Shown piece after piece: positions 1-7,094 of a DNA stretch of 64,000 nt. Source of the DNA: Novosphingobium sp. RL4 (lineage in GTDB: Bacteria; Pseudomonadota; Alphaproteobacteria; Sphingomonadales; Sphingomonadaceae). The notes below the pieces were generated by a model. That model was not told where the DNA came from, made no database searches, and worked only from the letters and a program-made list of their open reading frames with translations. The position numbers were made by a program, and so were the translations under genes. The DNA is taken from positions 832,001 to 896,000 of the forward strand of contig NZ_CP141944.1 of the NCBI RefSeq assembly GCF_035658495.1. Reading direction: 5' to 3'. The number at the start of each line of letters is the position of its first letter. Position 1 is the stretch's first letter.

Positions 1-291
1 GGAAGGACTTTTCCTTGCCAGGAGCTAAACCGTCAGGGTGTATCAAGTCCGAAGCGGGGCCAGGGGATTGCCCTTAGCTGCCACAGTTTCCGGCGGGCGC
101 GAGCGGTGTCTGGGCCCGCCCGGGGGTGCGGGCGGGCCCATCCCCCACCGACTTGCCCCCATCGCGTGCACTGGCCGTATCGCCGGCCGCATGGCCTCCG
201 CGATCGGGGCAGGTGGAACTTTGAGCCGGAGCGGCACATGAATTGCGGAACAATGCGCCGCTCCGGGCGGGTGACCTCTGGGGGTTTGAGG
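1..291. other. Intergenic region with no supported gene
   Basis: No open frame here has a plausible ribosome binding site or a recognisable protein. The clearest structure is a GC hairpin at 111-140, listed separately. The stretch lies downstream of the tonB-like gene, which is read leftwards and ends at 292. Any gene to the left begins outside the window. Confidence 0.5.
111..140. terminator. GC-rich hairpin, possible terminator of the tonB-like gene
   Basis: TGGGCCCGCCC at 111-121 pairs perfectly with its reverse complement at 130-140 around an 8-base loop, giving an 11-bp GC stem. It lies about 150 bases past the stop codon of the leftward tonB-like gene. There is no T-run on either side, so a classical intrinsic terminator is uncertain. 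It could instead be a structured RNA end or a binding site. Confidence 0.35.
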
Positions 292-975
292 TCAGTCCCG
301 CGGGATGATCCAGCGGATCGTCCCCAGGTAGCTGCCGGCGACCGACTGACCGTCGGCATTGGTCGCAGGGTCGAACCGGGCGCGCCTGCTCACGAACTTG
401 CAGGTGGCCTCGTCGAGCCCGGCATAGCCGCTTGACGTGACGACGGCGCATTGGCTGACCCGCCCGCGCGCATCGACGTCCAGCCGGAAGCGCACGCTGC
501 CCTGATGTTCGGCGCGCAGTTCGGCCGTGGGGTAGTCCTGTGTGGTGACCCAGCCCGAGGCATCGTTCCTGGGAAGTGCCCCCCGAGGCTGGAAAAGCGC
601 CGGGGTTTCGGTGGGCGTGGGTAGTGCGACCGCGATTTTCTCTCTGGAATCGAAGCTGGTCGGCACGGCAGTGGGTAACGTGGTTGCGACTGGAAGGGGC
701 TCGTTCGTAGGCAGAGGAAGGCGGGGTATCGGCGCCGTCAGCATCGGCTGATCGACTTGCTGATCGGGAACGGTCTTCGGTTCGGGAGGCGGGGGAACGG
801 GAAGCGGTTCGAGCTTGATCTGCGTGGCTTCCGGCCGCTTGGGTGGATCGCTCTTGAACATGGTCACGGCAAAGCCATTGACCAGCGCAAGCACGAGGCC
901 GCCCTGGATAAGTGCGACGATACCCCCGGTGAGGGCTTTCTGGTTACCGTTGGAATTCCGATCAGTGTAGGACAT
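292..975 (-). CDS. TonB-like energy transducer
   Basis: Predicted 227-residue inner-membrane protein of the TonB family, which carries proton-motive energy to outer-membrane TonB-dependent receptors. The layout is typical: a short cytoplasmic N-terminus, one membrane segment (about residues 15-37), a Pro-rich periplasmic linker (PVPPPPEPKTVPDQ and further Pro-rich stretches), and a C-terminal TonB domain with the segment GSVRFRLDVDARGRVSQC. The ATG at 975 is chosen because a GGAGAGG sequence sits six bases upstream. In-frame ATGs also occur at 990 and 1035. There is no adjacent exbB/exbD. The gene is monocistronic, with a TATAAT box upstream. Family assignment is firm; the partner receptor cannot be told from here. 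Confidence 0.85.
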   Translation of the reverse strand: MSYTDRNSNGNQKALTGGIVALIQGGLVLALVNGFAVTMFKSDPPKRPEATQIKLEPLPVPPPPEPKTVPDQQVDQPMLTAPIPRLPLPTNEPLPVATTLPTAVPTSFDSREKIAVALPTPTETPALFQPRGALPRNDASGWVTTQDYPTAELRAEHQGSVRFRLDVDARGRVSQCAVVTSSGYAGLDEATCKFVSRRARFDPATNADGQSVAGSYLGTIRWIIPRD

Positions 976-1061
976 CGGCATCCTCTCCATGGTGCCCGTA
1001 TCCTTGCGACTGGTCGCAAGCCCGGCGCACTTCATGGAAAAGAAACTATCACGAATCGGTG

Positions 1062-1080
1062 TAATTCAAATAGAATTATA
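1062..1080 (-). promoter_or_regulatory. Promoter -10 box with overlapping inverted repeat, for the tonB-like gene
   Basis: Read on the minus strand, 1080-1075 is a perfect TATAAT about 100 bases upstream of the chosen tonB start. No convincing -35 is seen at 17-18 bp. The inverted repeat TAATTC-AAATA-GAATTA (1062-1078) overlaps this box, so a repressor could act here. The surrounding stretch is visibly AT-rich for this genome. The repeat does not match the classical Fur box, so the regulator is unknown. Confidence 0.45.
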
Positions 1081-1134
1081 CTAAGCAGAACAAGCATTTA
1101 ATGTTGCATTGCTGATTATCGCCGTGCTTACTTT

Positions 1135-2616
1135 CTATCGCACTGCAGCAATAGCCTTCTGCCGTCGGCGCTGGACCGAACTGCCAAGGCCGATGGCTTC
1201 GCGGTACTTGGCCACGGTGCGGCGCGCCAGTTCGAAGCCTTTGCCCTTGAGGAGGTCCACCAGGGTGTCGTCCGAAAGGATGGCCTTGGGGTCTTCCGCA
1301 TCGATCAATTGCCGGATCGCCGCCTTCACCGCTTCCGCCGAGGCGCCTTCGCCGCTTGCCGCTGCGACGCCGGAGGTGAAGAAGAACTTCATCTCGTAAG
1401 TGCCGCGCGGGCAGTTCAGATACTTGTTGGAGGTAACGCGGCTCACGGTCGATTCGTGCATGCCGATGGCCTCGGCCACGGTGCGCAGCGTCAGCGGCTT
1501 GAGCTGCGAGATGCCGTGCCGGAAGAAACCGGCCTGCTGCTTCACCAGTTCGCTGGCGACCTTGAGGATCGTCTTTTGCCGCTGGTCCAGCGCCTTGATG
1601 AGCCAGTTGGCATCGGCAAGCTTTTCCGAGAGCCACGCCCGCGAATTCCGGTCGGAGCAGTCGCTCCTGAGTTCGACATAGTAGCTTCGGTTGACGATCA
1701 GGCGGGGCAGGCTGTCCTGGTTGACCGCCACGTCCCAGCCGCCGTCGGCGCGGGGCGTGACGAGGATGTCCGGCGTGACCGCCGCGCTCGGCTCCCCCCC
1801 GAACCGCAGGCCCGGCTTGGGATCGTAGCCGCGCAGTTCCGACAGCATGTCGGCGAAATCCTCGTCGTCCACGCCGCACATCCGCTTGAGCCGGGCAAGC
1901 TCGCCGCGGGCCAGCAGATCGAGATTGTCGATGAGGCGGGCCATCATCGGATCGTGGCGATCCGCCTCCCTGGCCTGGAGTGCGATGCATTCCGAAAGCG
2001 TTCGCGCGCCGACCCCGGTGGGATCGAGCGACTGCACGACCCCGAGCGCCGCTTCGGCCTCGGCGAAGGAGATGCCGAGATCGCCCGTGACTTCGGCAAG
2101 GGTGACGGGAAGATAGCCGGCCTCGTCGAGCAGGCCGATCAGGTAGCGCGCGATCCCGGCGACGTGGCGGTCGTCGGTGGCCGATCCGACCTGGGCTTCG
2201 AGATGCTCGATAAGCGAAAGCGCGCCGCTGCCGCGTTCATCGATGCCGGGAAGCTCCGCCCCGCCGCCGAGCCGCAGTTCGTTGGACCAGTCTCCGGTGT
2301 CACGGTCGCGGTCAAGCGCGGCAGTGTCTATGTCTAGCGGACGGTCGTCATCGCCCCGGCCTTCGCCGATCAGCCGGTCTACCGGCGAATCCTCTAGTGT
2401 CGTGCGGCGCGCGTCCTCTGGAAGCTCGACCGTTTCGGCAACGGGGGAGGGCGGTTCGCCGCCCACGTCCAGAAGGGGGTTGGCCTCCAGCGATTCGCCG
2501 ATGAAAGCCTCGATCTCGAGGTTGGACAGCGCCAGCAGCTTGATCGCCTGCTGGAGTTGCGGGGTCATCACCAGCGACTGGCTTTGCCGCAGGTCTAGCC
2601 TGGGCCCCAGCGCCAT
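1135..2616 (-). CDS. rpoN: RNA polymerase sigma-54 factor
   Basis: RpoN, 493 residues, the normal length for the family. It directs RNA polymerase to -24/-12 promoters and needs AAA+ activators to open them. The Gln/Leu-rich region I is clear (LRQSQSLVMTPQLQQAIKLL, residues 9-28). An acidic region II follows, then the core-binding domain, the helix-turn-helix region (TLRTVAEAIGMHESTVSRVT) and the RpoN box ARRTVAKYRE at about 464-473. It lies 55 bp downstream of lptB in the same direction, the conserved lptB-rpoN pairing of proteobacteria. The hpf/ptsN genes that often follow are absent; a tonB-like gene in the same orientation follows instead. Nitrogen, motility or EPS control is possible, but no sigma-54 promoter was recognised in the window. 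Confidence 0.97.
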   Translation of the reverse strand: MALGPRLDLRQSQSLVMTPQLQQAIKLLALSNLEIEAFIGESLEANPLLDVGGEPPSPVAETVELPEDARRTTLEDSPVDRLIGEGRGDDDRPLDIDTAALDRDRDTGDWSNELRLGGGAELPGIDERGSGALSLIEHLEAQVGSATDDRHVAGIARYLIGLLDEAGYLPVTLAEVTGDLGISFAEAEAALGVVQSLDPTGVGARTLSECIALQAREADRHDPMMARLIDNLDLLARGELARLKRMCGVDDEDFADMLSELRGYDPKPGLRFGGEPSAAVTPDILVTPRADGGWDVAVNQDSLPRLIVNRSYYVELRSDCSDRNSRAWLSEKLADANWLIKALDQRQKTILKVASELVKQQAGFFRHGISQLKPLTLRTVAEAIGMHESTVSRVTSNKYLNCPRGTYEMKFFFTSGVAAASGEGASAEAVKAAIRQLIDAEDPKAILSDDTLVDLLKGKGFELARRTVAKYREAIGLGSSVQRRRQKAIAAVR

Positions 2617-2671
2617 GGCTCAGGCTTCCGGCGCGGCCGGCCTCGCGGAGGGCCTCACTGGGGAAAACCGC

Positions 2672-3457
2672 TCATAGCGTGAAGCCCTCGCCGAGGTAGA
2701 GGCGGCGCACGTTCTCGTCGGCGACGAGCGCCTCGGGGCTGCCTGCGAAGAGCACCTGACCGCCGTAGATGATGCAGGCGCGATCGACGATATCGAGCGT
2801 TTCCCGCACGTTATGGTCCGTGATCAGCACGCCGATGCCACGGTTCTTGAGATCGCGCACGAGTTCGCGAATGTCGGAGATCGAAAGCGGGTCGATGCCG
2901 GCGAAAGGCTCGTCCAGGAGCATGATCGAAGGCTTGGCCGCCAGCGCGCGGGCGATTTCGCAGCGGCGGCGTTCACCGCCCGAAAGCGCCATCGCGGGGC
3001 TTGAACGCAGGCGGGTAAGGCCGAATTCGTCAAGCAGGCGTTCCAGTTCGCTGGCGCGGACGTGCTTGTCGGGCTCGTTCAGTTCGAGCACGGCGCCGAT
3101 GTTCTGTTCGACAGTCAGCCCGCGGAAGATCGAGGTTTCCTGCGGCAGGTAGCCGAGACCGAGAACCGCGCGGCGATACATCGGCAGCCGGGTCACGTCG
3201 ACGCCGTCCATCAGGATGCGGCCCGAGTCGGGACGAACGAGGCCCATGATCGAATAGAAGCAGGTGGTCTTGCCCGCGCCGTTCGGCCCCAGCAGCCCCA
3301 GCACTTCGCCCTTGGCGACCGACAGCGAGATATCGGTCAGCACCGCGCGCTTGTCGTAGCTCTTGGCGATCGAAATGACTTCGAGCCCGCCGGCTTCTGC
3401 GACGGTCGGGATGTGGTGGGCCGCTTGGTCCTGCGGAAGTTCGGTGGTTCCGGTCAT
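2672..3457 (-). CDS. lptB: LPS export ABC transporter ATP-binding protein LptB
   Basis: Cytoplasmic ATPase of the LptB2FGC machine that drives lipopolysaccharide across the periplasm. At 261 residues it is slightly longer than E. coli LptB because of about 24 extra N-terminal residues. Walker A is GPNGAGKTT (57-65), the signature is LSGGERRR (158-165), and Walker B is IMLLDEP (178-184) followed by FAGIDP. GLTVEQNI and the sequence around the D-loop are typical of LptB rather than of amino-acid transporters. The upstream lptC/lptA genes usually found with it are not here; the next gene upstream is divergent. Transcription probably continues into rpoN. Confidence 0.95.
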   Translation of the reverse strand: MTGTTELPQDQAAHHIPTVAEAGGLEVISIAKSYDKRAVLTDISLSVAKGEVLGLLGPNGAGKTTCFYSIMGLVRPDSGRILMDGVDVTRLPMYRRAVLGLGYLPQETSIFRGLTVEQNIGAVLELNEPDKHVRASELERLLDEFGLTRLRSSPAMALSGGERRRCEIARALAAKPSIMLLDEPFAGIDPLSISDIRELVRDLKNRGIGVLITDHNVRETLDIVDRACIIYGGQVLFAGSPEALVADENVRRLYLGEGFTL

Positions 3458-3684
3458 GTTCAGAGCGGTTTACGCACGCTCCCGGCTGTCGGCAAGTCGG
3501 CAATTCCCGGATATGGTGTCGATTGGCAGGTTTCCTGCATGGTTCGGCGCAGTCCGGGAACAGTGCACTAATATTGCGCATTTCGGGGGTGTGCTTGAAA
3601 TCCGGGCCGCTGCGTGGTCTAGTGGACGCACAAAGAGACACGAGGTCGCAACAAAAGACCGGGTTGCTAAGACAGGAAGGCACC

Positions 3685-4122
3685 ATGGACAGGATCGGCA
3701 AGCAAGGCGTCGATACGAAGGGCATGATCTCGGCAGCGCTGCCGGACAAGCCGGTGCCCCCGGAAGGCCGTTCGATGAAGGATTGGGCGAAGGCCGACTG
3801 GCGCCGCAAGATGAGCGACAACATCGCCTATGCCCTGCTCGTCTATACCGCCCTGCAGATCTTCGTGACGGTCGGCGCGCTCAAGACCGGGGGCGAATCG
3901 CTCCTGCCCTATCTTGCACTGGTGATCCTGGTGGTGGCGATCATCCCCGCCTGCCGCCGTTTCGAGGCGCGCTGGAACCGGCTTGACGACGAACAGGCCC
4001 ATGACCCGGCGCTCGCTCCTTATTATCGTAGGGACCGCATCATGCTGTGGCTGCTGGCGATCGGCCTGCCGTTCGCGCTGACGGGGCTTTTCAAGGGCCT
4101 TGCGCTGCTGCTGAAGCACTGA
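3685..4122 (+). CDS. Hypothetical membrane protein, three predicted helices
   Basis: Encodes 145 residues. The ATG at 3685 is preceded by AGGAAGG five bases upstream, which decides the start over longer in-frame openings. A polar N-terminus (about 45 residues, with DWAKADWRRKM) is followed by helices at about 48-68, 75-95 and 118-142. The middle loop is charged (RRFEARWNRLDDEQAHD). No family is recognised. It is divergent from lptB and stands alone upstream of pmbA. The coding look is good: membrane helices are regular and the codon pattern matches its neighbours. Confidence 0.75.
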   Translation: MDRIGKQGVDTKGMISAALPDKPVPPEGRSMKDWAKADWRRKMSDNIAYALLVYTALQIFVTVGALKTGGESLLPYLALVILVVAIIPACRRFEARWNRLDDEQAHDPALAPYYRRDRIMLWLLAIGLPFALTGLFKGLALLLKH

Positions 4123-4253
4123 AAGCGCGCGCCGGTTCGCGTGGGCCCCGCCCCTTGAACGGGCTTGGGGAACGATAGCGCATTTGCGCTTGGCGCTCGC
4201 GGCGATTAGGGCTGCGCTCCCGCGTCGGTAACGCGGCCAGTGGAGACCCGAAG

Positions 4254-5600
4254 ATGCTCAGCCCCCAGGAAGCGCTCGACCGCGCTCAGGATCTCGTCGC
4301 CCGTGCCCGCAAGGCAGGTGCCGACGCCGCCGATGCGGTGTTCGGTGCGAGCTCCTCGGAAGGGATCCAGGTCCGCCTCGGCAATCTCGAGGATGTGGAA
4401 CGGTCCGAAAGCGAGCATATCGCGCTGCGCGTCTTCGTCGGGCGTCGTTCGGCGAGCATCGGTTCCTCGGACCTGTCTTCGCAGGCGCTCGACGAACTGG
4501 CGCAAAGGGCGCTGGCGATGGCCGGCGCTGCGCCGGAAGATGCCTATTCCGGGCTCGCACCCGAGGAATTGCTGACCCGTTCACCCTGGCCCGAACTCGA
4601 TCTCGTCGATCAGGCTGAGCCCAGCCCGCAGGAACTGCGCGCCATGGCGCTGGAAGCCGAGGACGCCGCACGGGCCGTTGCCGGGATCACCAATTCGGAT
4701 GGCGCCACCGCCAGTTCCGGCACGGGCGTGTTCGCGCTTGCCACCAGCCATGGCTTCGCGGGCGCCTATGGATCGACCAGCCATTCGATCAGTGTCTCCG
4801 TGGTCGGCGGGGAAGGTGCGGGCAAGCAGCGCGATCACGCCTGGCGCTCGGCCCATCACCGCAGCGACCTGCCACCGCCGGCCGAGATCGGCACCCGCGC
4901 GGGCGAGCGGACCGTGGCACGTCTCGATCCGGGCAAGCTTTCCAGTGGGCCGATGCCGGTCGTATTCGATCCGCGCGTCGGCGGTTCGCTGGTGGGGCAC
5001 CTGATCGGCGCCATGTCCGGAAGCGCGATCGCCCGGCGTTCGAGCTTCCTGCTCGACCGGTTGGGAGAGCAGCTCTTCGCGCCCGGCATTTCCATCGTCG
5101 AAGACCCGCATACGCTGCGCGGACTGCGTTCGCGTCCGTTTGATGGAGAGGGGCTGCCGACGCGGGCGGGCCATCTGGTAGAGGACGGCAGGATCACCGG
5201 GTGGCTGCTGGACAGCGCTTCGGCGCGCCAGCTCGGCCTAGCGCCGACCGGACATGCGGCACGCGGCGGCGGCGGAGCGCCCGGCGTATCCGTGGGCAAC
5301 CTGCACCTCGAACCCGGAGAGCAGACGCCCGCTGAACTCATGGCCGACATCCGGGACGGCGTGTATGTAACCGAACTGATCGGCCACGGCGTCAATGCCG
5401 TCACTGGCGATTACAGCCGGGGCGCTTCCGGTTTCCGTATCGTCAACGGCGAGATCGCAGGCCCGGTTGCCGAGTTCACCGTTGCCGGCAACCTGCTTTC
5501 CATGTTCGCGGCGCTGCGGGCGGCGAACGATCTGGAATGGCACCGCGCCATCAACGTGCCGACGCTTAGGGTCGATGGGTTGACGATCGCGGGCGATTGA
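4254..5600 (+). CDS. pmbA: TldD/PmbA family protein (TldE/PmbA subunit)
   Basis: A 448-residue protein of the TldD/PmbA family. In E. coli, TldD and TldE (PmbA) form a heteromeric metalloprotease that degrades unfolded peptides and matures microcin B17 and CcdA. TldD carries the zinc motif and PmbA is the partner subunit. This protein has the family's conserved C-terminal features (GHAARGGGGAPGVSVGNLHL, then GASGFRIVNGEIAGPVAEFT) and no HExxH, which fits PmbA/TldE. Length equals that of the E. coli protein. The ATG at 4254 follows GGAGACCCGAAG. No tldD is visible in the window. Confidence 0.92.
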   Translation: MLSPQEALDRAQDLVARARKAGADAADAVFGASSSEGIQVRLGNLEDVERSESEHIALRVFVGRRSASIGSSDLSSQALDELAQRALAMAGAAPEDAYSGLAPEELLTRSPWPELDLVDQAEPSPQELRAMALEAEDAARAVAGITNSDGATASSGTGVFALATSHGFAGAYGSTSHSISVSVVGGEGAGKQRDHAWRSAHHRSDLPPPAEIGTRAGERTVARLDPGKLSSGPMPVVFDPRVGGSLVGHLIGAMSGSAIARRSSFLLDRLGEQLFAPGISIVEDPHTLRGLRSRPFDGEGLPTRAGHLVEDGRITGWLLDSASARQLGLAPTGHAARGGGGAPGVSVGNLHLEPGEQTPAELMADIRDGVYVTELIGHGVNAVTGDYSRGASGFRIVNGEIAGPVAEFTVAGNLLSMFAALRAANDLEWHRAINVPTLRVDGLTIAGD

Positions 5601-5684
5601 TCGCCGGCAGCGCGCGCGGCTTTCACGACTTTTCAATTCATCGGGTGCTGCTATCCGGTTTTCGACAATCTATCTGGATTTGAT

Positions 5685-6092
5685 TTGATGATCCCTTGGG
5701 GTGGCGACAGGGCGCCGGGAAGCCGGCAGGACGGTATCGGCCTGACCGTTGCGGTGGACGAACTGCGCCCGGCCGCGAGCGATGACGGCGTTCGCCGGTT
5801 CGAGATGTCCGGGACCGTTGCCGGCGATCTGCCGTTCCTGTCCTGGGACACGCTTGGGGCTGAAGTGGCGATCTTCGTCAACCGCGCGGGCACCGCCTTT
5901 GGCCAGGACGGCGCAGTGATCGGCAATGGGCGGCTTTACGAGGACCGGATCGAAATCGACCTCGTCCTGGACCGGGCTGCTGCCGGGGAACTGGCCGCAA
6001 GCGTCGAAGGGCCGGGCGGTAAAGCGATCTGGCTGAATGCCGAGCCCGTGACGGAAACGATCTTCCGCATCCTGTCGGTCGGGAAGGGCTGA
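5685..6092 (+). CDS. Hypothetical protein, 135 residues
   Basis: No family is recognised. Two ATG codons at 5685 and 5688 could start it; neither has a strong ribosome binding site. The protein is soluble, acidic and beta-rich in appearance, with no signal peptide and no Cys (segments RRFEMSGTVAGDLPFLSWDT and GGKAIWLNAEPVTETIFRIL). It lies between pmbA and the sulfotransferase-like gene in the same direction and might be co-transcribed with either. The reading frame is open throughout and has a normal codon pattern, so it is probably real. Confidence 0.6.
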   Translation: MMIPWGGDRAPGSRQDGIGLTVAVDELRPAASDDGVRRFEMSGTVAGDLPFLSWDTLGAEVAIFVNRAGTAFGQDGAVIGNGRLYEDRIEIDLVLDRAAAGELAASVEGPGGKAIWLNAEPVTETIFRILSVGKG

Positions 6093-6232
6093 GCGCGAGC
6101 CTTCTGTGCGATGAAACGCGCGGCCCTTGCGAAAAAGAGGTAGCCTCCGGCTCGCAATAGCCGGCACGGCGGCGGCCATGCGGGTTACCCTATGCCGATG
6201 TTGTTGCACGAGGTTTGGGGCGGAACGCCTTG

Positions 6233-7063
6233 ATGGGCCCAGCGATTTCTCGCGCCTTGAAGCGGATGCGAAGGGAGCGGCGCTCGCCTGAATCGTACTG
6301 GCCTGCGCGCCGACAGGACCGGATCCACCGCCCTTTCCTGTTCCTTCTCGCGCCGCCCGGCGCCGGTTCCACCACGATGGCAAGCTATCTTGCGGACCAT
6401 GTCAGCCTTGCCGGGCTTCATTCCAGCTACGAAGGACAGCGGCTCGTCAGGGGGCTGATGGATGTCGATCGCTGGTTTCCGGAAAAGTTCGTCGATTTCG
6501 AGGCGGTGATAGGGGCCTGGGCTGCGCGGGTCGCGGAAATAGAGCAGTCCCGCCCGGTGGCCTACTTTCTGGAAAAGAGCCCGCCGAACCTCGTGCGCCA
6601 CGACGAATTGCTGCGGCATTTTTCGGCGGCGCGCGTAGTGGTGACCAATCGCGAGCCCATTGCGAACATCGATGCCCGGCTGCGGCGTCCGCTGCCTTCG
6701 GTCTATGACGGTGTGGATCGCCGGGATGTGGTGGGCCATCTTGCCAGGCTGTGGGTCTGGCAGAGCGGGCTCCTGCGCGATGCCGTGGAGCGCGGGGGCT
6801 ATCCGCTCGTGACATACGAGGCGTTTCGCAGCGACCCCGCCTCGCTGGCTTCCGCATTTGGAATCGAGAACGCAGCGCCGGTTTCCGATGAGCCGGGGGA
6901 GGCCTCGGGCGATCGTTCCAAGGGACATGGATCGTCTTCGCAGCGCGCACAGGTCAAGCTGCTGACCACGGTAGAGCGCAGGATCGTGCACGAGACTGTC
7001 GCGGCCAAGCCGGACCTGCTGGCGTTCTTCGGCTACGCGGCAGCGGGTTCGCCTTCCGCCTGA
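6233..7063 (+). CDS. Sulfotransferase-like protein
   Basis: Predicted 276 residues. The segment FLFLLAPPGAGSTTMASYL (about 35-53) resembles the 5'-phosphosulfate-binding loop of PAPS-dependent sulfotransferases. The segment FLEKSPPNLVRHDELLRHF, followed by ARVVVTNREPIANI, matches the 3'-phosphate-binding region of the family. The usual K/R and S/T of the loop are altered (AGSTT in place of SGTT). It sits at the edge of EPS region A, convergent with the tyrosine autokinase, so sulfation of a surface polysaccharide is a reasonable inference. The ATG at 6233 is preferred over a TTG at 6215; GGGGCGGA precedes it. Substrate unknown. Confidence 0.65.
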   Translation: MGPAISRALKRMRRERRSPESYWPARRQDRIHRPFLFLLAPPGAGSTTMASYLADHVSLAGLHSSYEGQRLVRGLMDVDRWFPEKFVDFEAVIGAWAARVAEIEQSRPVAYFLEKSPPNLVRHDELLRHFSAARVVVTNREPIANIDARLRRPLPSVYDGVDRRDVVGHLARLWVWQSGLLRDAVERGGYPLVTYEAFRSDPASLASAFGIENAAPVSDEPGEASGDRSKGHGSSSQRAQVKLLTTVERRIVHETVAAKPDLLAFFGYAAAGSPSA

Positions 7064-7094
7064 GCGGACACTGGCCGGGCCTGTTGCAGCGATC

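Noticed and set aside
33..451. Several overlapping short frames on both strands before the tonB-like gene
   Set aside because: None has a start signal or recognisable protein, and they overlap one another in all frames, as expected for GC-rich non-coding DNA.
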